Shown here piece by piece: positions 6,670 to 12,940 of a stretch of 20,911 bases of DNA. How positions within the stretch are numbered: the stretch's first letter is position 1; each line of letters begins with the position of its first letter. This DNA comes from CAZVEV01 sp964625865 (GTDB lineage Bacteria; Planctomycetota; Phycisphaerae; SM23-33), in contig CAZVEV010000080.1 of the NCBI GenBank assembly GCA_964625865.1, forward strand, positions 1 through 20,911. Direction: 5' to 3'. The notes under the pieces were generated by a model that saw nothing but the letters and a program-made list of their open reading frames with translations, was not told where the DNA came from and made no database searches. The translations under genes and the position numbers were made by a program.

Positions 6670-8109
6670 CTACTTCTTCCTGCGTTTGTCCTTTTGCGGC
6701 GCGGAGCCCACTCGGCCGCACGGGCGCCTCTCTTTGGACATCTCGGCCTTGTGCGCTTCGAGCAGCTTCTTCAGGCGGGCGGCGACCTGGGGGTTCTCGG
6801 CGGCGAGGTTCTTCGATTCGGAGATGTCCTTCGACAAGTCATACAGCTTGTTATCGATGAACTTCCAGTTGCCCGACCGGACGCCCTTGGTCCGGTAGAA
6901 GTACGCTTCGTGCGGGGTGGTGGCGCCCGGGCGGGCCTCGATCAGCGGCGTGATGTCCTTACCGTCGATCTTCTTGTCAGGGAGTCTGGCCCCGGACAGG
7001 GCGGCGATCGTGGGAAGCATGTCAATCGTGGCGGCCAGCTCGTTGCAGTCCTTGCCCGCCGGTATCCTGCCCGGCCACCACATGACGGTGGGCTCTCGCA
7101 TGCCGCCTTCCCATTTCTGGAACTTGTAGCCCTTCAACGGAAGCGCCGAGCCGCCGATACGGCGATTCATGTTGCCCTTGACCTTGCACGTCGCGTTGCC
7201 CTTGAGGTTCCACGGGCCGTTGTCGGAGGTGTACACGATGAAGGTGTTCTTGTCGATCCCTTCGGCCTTGAGGGTCTTGATGATCTCGCCGACCGACCAG
7301 TCGATCTCCTCGATGCAGTCGCCGTACAGGCCCGCGTCGCTCCTGCCTTCGAATGCCGGCGAGGCATAGAGCGGAATGTGGGGCATGGTGTGGGGCATAT
7401 ACAGGAAGAAGCTCTTGCCCCCGCGCTTGCTGGCCTTGATGAACCCGATCGCCTCTTCGGTGTACCGCTTGGTCAGCGTGTTCTGGTCGGCCGGGTACTC
7501 GATGACCTCTTCGTTCCGCATCAGCGGCACCAGGTTCTTCTTCGGCTTCTTCAGCGTCTCGAGGGTCTGGCCCTCCCGCAGCACGATATCCTTCGACAGT
7601 TTCATGTTGGCGGCGATCGTCATATCGTTGCTGTACGGAATGCCGTAATACGAATCGAACCCGTGACTGGTGGGCAGGAACTCCTTCAGGTGACCCAGAT
7701 GCCACTTGCCCACGCACGCGGTCGCGTACCCGATGCCCTTGAGCATCTTGGCGATCGTGGTTTCCTCGGGGTTCAGCCCGGTGTTGTTCCGCGGGAACAG
7801 AACGCCGAGATTGCCCACGCGCTCGGGGTAGCATCCGGTCAGCAGCGCCGCGCGGGAGGGCGTGCAGACCGAGGCGGCCGAGTAGAAGTCGGTAAACCGC
7901 ATGCCGTCCCTGGCCATCCGGTCGATGTTGGGGGTCTTGATGTTGGGCGACCCGAAACAGCCGAGGTCCTGGTAGCCCTGGTCATCGATGAAGATGATGA
8001 TGACGTTGGGTTTGCGCTTCGTCTCGGCGGCCAGTGCATGCGTGCACGTCGATGCGGCCAGTGCTGCCCCGCCGATTGCGGCCGTCTTGAGAAAGTCTCT
8101 TCGGTTCAT
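6670..8109 (-). CDS. Secreted FGly-dependent sulfatase (arylsulfatase A type)
   Basis: The 479-residue protein begins with a Tat-type signal (MNRRDFLKTAAIGGAALAAS). The sulfatase signature CTPSRAALLTG places the cysteine that is converted to formylglycine at C82. Family-conserved metal and substrate residues are visible: D42 and D43 in IFIDDQGYQDLG, K135 and H137 in VGKWHLG, H240 in LYMPHTMPH, and D296 and N297 in YTSDNGPW. The length fits S1-family sulfatases. Such enzymes remove sulfate esters from polysaccharides outside the cytoplasm; the precise substrate cannot be read from sequence. No maturase (anSME) is in the window. The C-terminus ends in the lysine- and arginine-rich tail APQKDKRRKK. 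An AAGGA ribosome-binding site precedes the ATG, and a good promoter lies upstream at 8155-8183. Confidence 0.93.
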   Translation of the reverse strand: MNRRDFLKTAAIGGAALAASTCTHALAAETKRKPNVIIIFIDDQGYQDLGCFGSPNIKTPNIDRMARDGMRFTDFYSAASVCTPSRAALLTGCYPERVGNLGVLFPRNNTGLNPEETTIAKMLKGIGYATACVGKWHLGHLKEFLPTSHGFDSYYGIPYSNDMTIAANMKLSKDIVLREGQTLETLKKPKKNLVPLMRNEEVIEYPADQNTLTKRYTEEAIGFIKASKRGGKSFFLYMPHTMPHIPLYASPAFEGRSDAGLYGDCIEEIDWSVGEIIKTLKAEGIDKNTFIVYTSDNGPWNLKGNATCKVKGNMNRRIGGSALPLKGYKFQKWEGGMREPTVMWWPGRIPAGKDCNELAATIDMLPTIAALSGARLPDKKIDGKDITPLIEARPGATTPHEAYFYRTKGVRSGNWKFIDNKLYDLSKDISESKNLAAENPQVAARLKKLLEAHKAEMSKERRPCGRVGSAPQKDKRRKK

Positions 8110-8154
8110 TGTGGCCTGTCCTTCCAGTTGCTATGGGTCGCGTCTAGTGGGATC

Positions 8155-8183
8155 AGTATATGGTGTGTTCCGTACGCTGTCAC
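8155..8183 (-). promoter_or_regulatory. Promoter of the sulfatase gene (GTGACA-N17-TATACT)
   Basis: On the minus strand GTGACA (8183-8178) lies 17 nt from TATACT (8160-8155), close to the sigma-70 consensus. The transcript would start about 40 nt before the sulfatase ATG. Unlike most promoters here its -35 is of the TTGACA type, not TTGCR. Confidence 0.6.
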
Positions 8184-8251
8184 GATTCAGCCGCCTCTGA
8201 CGAGCGGTCCGTCGCCGCCTTTCCATCCGCCGGCCCGGGCCGTGACGGTCC

Positions 8252-8287
8252 GGTTCCCGAGCGACAGGTCCGGATATGACGGGAACC
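8252..8287. promoter_or_regulatory. Inverted repeat in the divergent sulfatase / HzsA-like region
   Basis: GGTTCCCG (8252-8259) and CGGGAACC (8280-8287) form perfect 8-bp arms 20 nt apart in the intergenic region between two divergent genes. It could be an operator or a transcribed hairpin; nothing else supports either. Confidence 0.3.
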
Positions 8288-8304
8288 TCAGTGCGGCCGC
8301 GGAG

Positions 8305-8334
8305 TTGAATGTGACTGGCGGCGTGGCTTAGGAT
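8305..8334 (+). promoter_or_regulatory. Possible promoter of the HzsA-like gene (TTGAAT-N18-TAGGAT)
   Basis: TTGAAT (8305-8310) and TAGGAT (8329-8334) are 18 nt apart. The predicted transcript would start only about 10 nt before ATG 8352, leaving a very short leader that just includes GAGGA (8342-8346). This is tight and lowers confidence. Confidence 0.3.
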
Positions 8335-8351
8335 GACTTACGAGGAAACGG

Positions 8352-11066
8352 ATGAGATTCGACATGATTCATCGGAGCGTTTGGGCGGTTGTGAAATCGA
8401 CTGGGGCGAGCACATGCGCTCGCGCATCGAGTGATCCTGCTTTGGCGTCTTCGGGGCCTTCGGTCCCGTGCTGGCCACTGAAGTGGCCAGCCCCTGTGGT
8501 GCGCCGAGCCGCAGGTCTTTCGTTTGCCTGCTTGTGGGCGCGCGTGCTGATCGCAATCGGCATGATCCTCGGATTGCTCGCCGGCTCGGCGTCTTCGGCC
8601 GAGCCGCTCGACGCCAAAGCGGTACTCGGCAAGACGCCGATTCTCTACACGCTGCGCCCGCCGGACCGAAACGGGACCCACGTGTACATGCGCCCCCAGT
8701 GCTTCCAGAAGATGGGCGCCGCGATGAAGGTGCTCGACCCGGCCACCGGCAAGACGCGCGTGCTGGTTTCGGCCCCCAAGGGCATCATCCGCAGGCCCTG
8801 CGTGCACTTCGACGGCAAGCGGATCGTGTTCGCCATGTGCCGCACCGCCCGCGACGCGTTCCACATCTACGAGATCACGATCGACCCGGCGACGCTGTTT
8901 ACGGCCACGGGCGAGGTTGAGCCCAGGCAACTGACGTTCGCGCCGGACGTCTACGACGTGGACCCGATCTACCTGCCGGACGACAAGATCGCGTTCTGCT
9001 CGACGCGCGACATCAAGATCGTCCCCTGTGCGGGCCAACTGGTCCCGCAGATGTTCCGCATGGACGCCGACGGGGCGAACATCCACCAGATCACGCGGAG
9101 CACGGTCCACGAGAACGAGCCCTCGCTGCTGCCCGACGGGCGGATCCTGTACAACCGCTGGGACTACGTCGACCGCAACTTCGGCGACGGGCACGGCTTC
9201 TGGGTGACGAATCCCGACGGGTGCAACCAGGCGATCGGCTGGGGCAACAACACGGCCCACCCGGCCTCGCCCTGGACGGCGCGGGCGATTCCCGGAACGG
9301 GCAAGTTCATCTGCATCCTGGGGACGCATCACGGATCCTTGGGCGGGGCGATGGCGATCGTCAATCCGCAGATCGCCGTCGACGGGCGCAAATCCATCGA
9401 GCGGACCTGGCCGGCGGAGGTCATCAAACGGTTCGACAACCCGCGGAAGCTGGTCCTTGACGCCAAGAGGACGAAGAAGGCACGAGGGATCGGGAAGATG
9501 ACCAGCATCTGGCCCGCCGAGGCCAGGGCCCTCTTGCCTGAGAGCCACCACTACCGCCTGCACGGCTGGAACGACGACCTTAACAGCGTCAAGCCCTGGT
9601 ACAACTGCCCCTTCCCCCTGAGCGACACGCAGTTTCTCTACGTCGTCTCGCCCAACCGCAATGCGGGGGCGGCGATCTATCTCGGCGACGTTGACGGCAA
9701 TGAAGTGAAGATCCACGCCGAGGCCCCCGGCTGCTACGATCCCATGCCGCTGGCCCCGTCCCGCCGGCCGCCCGTGCTGGCCTCGCCCCGCGACTACGCG
9801 AACAACGAGGGGCATTTCTACATTCAGAACGTCTACATCGGCACGCACATGCAGCGCGTCAAGCCCGGCTCGGTGAAGGCCGTGCGGGTCGTTCAGGCGC
9901 ACAGCAAGCGGGGCAAGTCCGGGCACACGTGGCGGGCGCTGGGGCACCAGGAGGGGGCCATCGGCTGGTCCGGCTTCATCGCCAAGACCGTCCTGGGCAC
10001 GGCCCCGGTGGAGAAAGACGGCAGCGCGTCGTTCCTTGTCCCGTCGGATCGCTTCGTCTACTTCCAACTGCTCGATGCCGACGGGATGATGATCCACTCG
10101 ATGCGGACCGGGACGTCGATTCATTCCGGCGAGCGCCGCGGCTGTGTGGGGTGTCACGAGTCCCGAACGGCGACAACCCTGCCTGCCAAGTCGCCCAAGC
10201 TGACCGAGGCGCTGCGGCGCAAGCCGAGCACGCTGACGCCGTGGTATGGCGGGCCGCGGAGGTTCGGCTATCTCGCGGAGGTCCAGCCCGTGCTCGACAG
10301 GCACTGCCTCAGGTGCCACGACTTCGGCAAGAAGGGGGCCGGGAAGATCGTGCTGGCTGGCGACAAGAACTTCGGCTTCAACGTTTCGTACTGCGAGCTT
10401 CAGAGCAAAGGCCTGACCGGCGCGATCGGTGCCGGGCCGGCAGGGCACCTGCCCGCACTGACCTGGGGCTCGCACACCAGCCCGCTGATCAGGATGCTCA
10501 GGAAAGGGCATCCGTCTTCGCCCAAGGGCTCCGACGTGACAAGTCCGTCTTCGTCTGGCGACGCCGACGTGACAAGCCGGGTCAAGCTCAGTACAGAGGA
10601 GATGGACCGGCTGATCACGTGGATCGACCTGAACGCTCCGTACTACCCGACGGGTTACTCGGCCCGGCCGGGCCCGGCGCCCGGACGCAATCCGCTGAGC
10701 AGCGGACAGACGCGTCGCCTGCTGGCCCTGGCGGGGCTTGACGGCAACCAACTGCTGAAGGCCGACCACTACGCGGGCCCGCAGGTCTGTTTCGATCGCC
10801 CGGAACTCAGCCCGTGTCTGAAGCGGATCACCGACCCGGCCAAGCGCGCCGAGGCCCTGAAGATCATCCAGGCGGGCAAGGCGTCGTTGGCCGCCCTGCC
10901 CCGAGCGGACATGCCCGGCTTTGCCACGCTCCACGCGGCCGACCAGAAGCGCAAGGAGCACTACGAGAAGTACCGGCGCATCGAGCAGGCCGTGCGAAAA
11001 GCCATCCGCGAGGGACGGAAGATCTACGATTCCAAGACGGCTGATCGGCTGACGATGGGCCTGTAG
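8352..11066 (+). CDS. HzsA-like secreted protein with two CxxCH motifs
   Basis: The 904-residue protein resembles the planctomycete group related to the hydrazine synthase alpha subunit. Residues about 90-500 have beta-propeller-like sequence with repeated DPIYLPDDKIAF and EPSLLPDGRILYNRWDYVDR segments. The later part carries two possible c-type heme sites, C598-x-x-C601-H602 (RRGCVGCHES) and C652-x-x-C655-H656 (HCLRCHDF), and the closing ITWIDLNAPYYPT motif typical of these proteins. The true hzsA belongs to anammox bacteria, and no hzsB, hzsC or hdh is present, so hydrazine synthesis is not implied; a periplasmic redox role is inferred. The export signal lies unusually deep (hydrophobic 66-82), after about 60 residues encoded by repeat-rich DNA, so the true start may be later than 8352. 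Residues 721-742 are an inserted 2 x 11-residue repeat. Confidence 0.75.
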   Translation: MRFDMIHRSVWAVVKSTGASTCARASSDPALASSGPSVPCWPLKWPAPVVRRAAGLSFACLWARVLIAIGMILGLLAGSASSAEPLDAKAVLGKTPILYTLRPPDRNGTHVYMRPQCFQKMGAAMKVLDPATGKTRVLVSAPKGIIRRPCVHFDGKRIVFAMCRTARDAFHIYEITIDPATLFTATGEVEPRQLTFAPDVYDVDPIYLPDDKIAFCSTRDIKIVPCAGQLVPQMFRMDADGANIHQITRSTVHENEPSLLPDGRILYNRWDYVDRNFGDGHGFWVTNPDGCNQAIGWGNNTAHPASPWTARAIPGTGKFICILGTHHGSLGGAMAIVNPQIAVDGRKSIERTWPAEVIKRFDNPRKLVLDAKRTKKARGIGKMTSIWPAEARALLPESHHYRLHGWNDDLNSVKPWYNCPFPLSDTQFLYVVSPNRNAGAAIYLGDVDGNEVKIHAEAPGCYDPMPLAPSRRPPVLASPRDYANNEGHFYIQNVYIGTHMQRVKPGSVKAVRVVQAHSKRGKSGHTWRALGHQEGAIGWSGFIAKTVLGTAPVEKDGSASFLVPSDRFVYFQLLDADGMMIHSMRTGTSIHSGERRGCVGCHESRTATTLPAKSPKLTEALRRKPSTLTPWYGGPRRFGYLAEVQPVLDRHCLRCHDFGKKGAGKIVLAGDKNFGFNVSYCELQSKGLTGAIGAGPAGHLPALTWGSHTSPLIRMLRKGHPSSPKGSDVTSPSSSGDADVTSRVKLSTEEMDRLITWIDLNAPYYPTGYSARPGPAPGRNPLSSGQTRRLLALAGLDGNQLLKADHYAGPQVCFDRPELSPCLKRITDPAKRAEALKIIQAGKASLAALPRADMPGFATLHAADQKRKEHYEKYRRIEQAVRKAIREGRKIYDSKTADRLTMGL
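8471..8490. repeat. Perfect 20-nt palindrome in the 5' part of the HzsA-like gene
   Basis: CTGGCCACT and AGTGGCCAG flank GA, giving perfect 9-bp arms. It sits inside the atypical N-terminal extension, before the signal peptide. It resembles a REP-type palindromic element and may have extended the reading frame. Confidence 0.6.
10511..10576 (+). repeat. 33-nt tandem repeat, two in-frame copies in the HzsA-like gene
   Basis: Copies 10511-10543 and 10544-10576 share the first 10 nt (TCCGTCTTCG) and last 13 nt (CCGACGTGACAAG) exactly but differ in the 10-nt centre. They encode PSSPKGSDVTS and PSSSGDADVTS between RMLRKGH and RVKLSTEEMDRLITWIDLNAPYY, where related proteins as I know them run on directly. 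Because the unit is a multiple of three, the frame is kept. Confidence 0.75.
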
Positions 11067-11162
11067 ACGGCGGGCTACACTGCAGTTGGCTTCTCGTTCG
11101 GCCTCGCCCTTGACGACGGGGACGACTCGGAGCAGCACGAAAAGGAGTGGGTTTTTCCCGTC

Positions 11163-11200
11163 TTTTCTCTCTTGCGGAAATCGCGAACCTGTGGTAGACT
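11163..11200 (+). promoter_or_regulatory. Promoter of the second LamG PEP-CTERM gene (TTGCGG-N17-TAGACT)
   Basis: TTTTCTCTC (11163-11171) runs into TTGCGG (11172-11177), 17 nt from TAGACT (11195-11200). It is the closest relative of the promoter at 5417-5452. The predicted leader before the ATG at 11353 is about 145 nt. Confidence 0.6.
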
Positions 11201-11352
11201 AATAAAGCTGGAATATGTGTTCTGGTCCGGCGGGAGGTCCGTGAGTAACGGAGCAGGAGCACGTTGAAGAAGAGAGAGACGCCTCGGGCAGGAGACTGCT
11301 GATGCGCCGGGGCGGCAACGAGGTCAAGAAACGGAGACAGAGAGGACTCATC

Positions 11353-12702
11353 ATGGCATTCAAGACGTTCAATTCAACGGCAGCGGTGCTTGTTCTTGCG
11401 GTGGCGGTCGGCTCGTTGGCGCCGACAGCCGCACTGGGCGTGGTCTTGCCGCTCCCGACGGCCTACTACCCGTTCGATACCGGGCTGGGCGATGCCGTCG
11501 GCGGCAACGACGGCACGAGTGCCGCCGAAACGATCACCACCATTTCGGGGCGGACGGCGCTGGATACGAATCCGGCCAATTCGCAGGTGAAGGTGACCAG
11601 CGCCACGGGCGCCTGGGCCGGCGACGCGGTGGACAACAATGCGATTACCTTCTCGTTCTGGCAACTGGACGACACGCGGGCGAATTCGTCGACTTTCTGG
11701 GCGGTGGCACCCGATGCCAGTGGCGGCGACCGCGGAGCCCAGGCCCACGTGCCCTGGGGCAACGGGACGATCTTCTGGGACACCGCCGGGTGCTGCGGGG
11801 GCAGCATGCGAATGACGGTGGGAGCCGGTGACACCAATGACGGCGCTTGGCACCACTTCGCATTCGTCAAGGACGGCGGCTTCAAGGCGATCTACATGGA
11901 CGGCGACATGCTGGGGAGTAAGACAGGGGCAAGTGCGCTGAAGGACTTCACGGACCTCTGGATCGGCAGTGCGCCGGGGGGAGGCAACCTCCTGAAGGGC
12001 TACGTCGACGACTTCGCGGTCTACGATCAGGCCCTGTCGGAGGCGGAGATCAAGGCCCTGGCCGGCGGTCAGCCCGTCATCCCGCTGGAGATCCGCTTCA
12101 ATGCCGACGCCACCGGCAACGGCTTCGACGTGGTCCCCCATGCCCTCGGCACGCAGGACAACGGCACGTTCGAGGTCCAGGACGGCACGGGAACTGACAC
12201 GACCGACGGTACGGTGGTCACCTCCGGCGACGGGCCGACGCTCAAGATCATGGGCAACGCCTGGAAGAAGATCCAACTGCCCACCCCGTGGCAGACCATC
12301 ATTCCCGGCTACACGCTGCAGTTCGAGTTCAAGAGCACCGACGGCGGCGAGGTCCAGGGGATTGTCTTCGACAACAACAATGCGGTGGGGAACGACGATC
12401 AGCCCCGCGGCTTTATCCCGATCGGCGCCCAGGGCTGGGGCAACCAGTCTTGGCCCGGCTACCACGCCTACAATATCGGCGACGGCTGGACGAGGTACGA
12501 GGTGTTCGTCGACCAGTACTTCTCGGGCGCGGGCTACCAGTACCTGGTCTTTGCCGGCGACGAGGACCGCGGCGGCGAGACGCAGAACGGCTACTTCCGC
12601 GACGTTACGCTGTCGATCGTCCCCGAGCCGCTGACGATGCTGGCCGTCGGGATGAGCATCGCCGGGCTGGGCCGGTACGTTCGCAGGCGCAGGCGCGGCT
12701 AG
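11353..12702 (+). CDS. Exported LamG PEP-CTERM protein with an extra C-terminal beta-rich domain
   Basis: The 449-residue protein has a signal peptide (hydrophobic 12-30, ALG-VV). Residues about 33-238 are a LamG domain: YYPFDTGLGDAVGGNDGT, AITFSFWQLDD, DGAWHHFAFVKDGGFKAIYMDG, LWIGSAP, GYVDDFAVYDQALSEAEIKALAGG. Residues about 245-418 form a second, probably beta-sandwich domain that I cannot name (IRFNADATGNGFDVV, TLQFEFKSTDGGEVQGIVFDNN, GWTRYEVFVDQYF, YLVFAGDED, GYFRDVTLSIV); it looks carbohydrate-binding in style. The last 28 residues are a PEP-CTERM tag (VPEPLTMLAVG, helix, YVRRRRRG). AGAGGA (11341-11346) lies 6 nt before this ATG, which is preferred to the in-frame ATG at 11302. Surface anchoring or release by an exosortase and a glycan-binding role are inferred. 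Confidence 0.85.
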   Translation: MAFKTFNSTAAVLVLAVAVGSLAPTAALGVVLPLPTAYYPFDTGLGDAVGGNDGTSAAETITTISGRTALDTNPANSQVKVTSATGAWAGDAVDNNAITFSFWQLDDTRANSSTFWAVAPDASGGDRGAQAHVPWGNGTIFWDTAGCCGGSMRMTVGAGDTNDGAWHHFAFVKDGGFKAIYMDGDMLGSKTGASALKDFTDLWIGSAPGGGNLLKGYVDDFAVYDQALSEAEIKALAGGQPVIPLEIRFNADATGNGFDVVPHALGTQDNGTFEVQDGTGTDTTDGTVVTSGDGPTLKIMGNAWKKIQLPTPWQTIIPGYTLQFEFKSTDGGEVQGIVFDNNNAVGNDDQPRGFIPIGAQGWGNQSWPGYHAYNIGDGWTRYEVFVDQYFSGAGYQYLVFAGDEDRGGETQNGYFRDVTLSIVPEPLTMLAVGMSIAGLGRYVRRRRRG

Positions 12703-12771
12703 ACGCCCGACGGACAACCATACGCAACCGACGCCCCGGTCCTGCTTCAGGCGGATCGGGGCGTTTTCCAT
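12621..12771 (+). repeat. PEP-CTERM tag plus terminator cassette, copy 2
   Basis: This is the ungapped partner of 6416-6566, with about 14 differences in 151 nt. Conservation runs straight through the stop codon and the noncoding terminator, so it is not explained by protein-level selection alone. Confidence 0.9.
12731..12768 (+). terminator. Intrinsic terminator of the second LamG gene
   Basis: ACGCCCCG (12731-12738) pairs with CGGGGCGT (12757-12764), followed by TTT. The loop is identical to that of the terminator at 6525-6562. It lies between convergent genes. Confidence 0.85.
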
Positions 12772-12783
12772 TTGGTCCTCCTG

Positions 12784-12862
12784 GGACGAAGACGGTTCCT
12801 CCAACACGCAGGCGGAGCAATCGCAAATCCTCCGCGTGGTTGCTCCGCTTCGGTCTTCGTCC
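12784..12862. repeat. Nested inverted repeat between convergent LamG and GH31 genes
   Basis: Outer arms GGACGAAGAC (12784-12793) and GTCTTCGTCC (12853-12862) enclose inner arms GCGGAGCAA (12812-12820) and TTGCTCCGC (12840-12848), all perfect. It could fold into an 80-nt branched hairpin in either transcript and might help end GH31 transcription, but no T-run is present. A dispersed palindromic repeat is the alternative. Confidence 0.7.
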
Positions 12863-12940
12863 TTCGGACTACGCCCTGACAAGCCGCTCCGCAGCCCACG
12901 GCACCCGCGACTTCTCCTCCTCCGGAGAGGGACGTTGCGA

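Noticed and set aside
6565..8331. 588-codon plus-strand frame opposite the sulfatase
   Set aside because: The minus-strand frame encodes a complete sulfatase with Tat signal and CTPSR motif; the plus reading is a shadow.
8352..11066. Evidence for anammox metabolism
   Set aside because: HzsA-like proteins occur widely in non-anammox planctomycetes, and no hzsB, hzsC, hydrazine dehydrogenase or nitrite genes are in the window.
8328..11138. 936-codon minus-strand frame opposite the HzsA-like gene
   Set aside because: Antisense of a gene with CxxCH motifs; low-complexity composition and no start signals.
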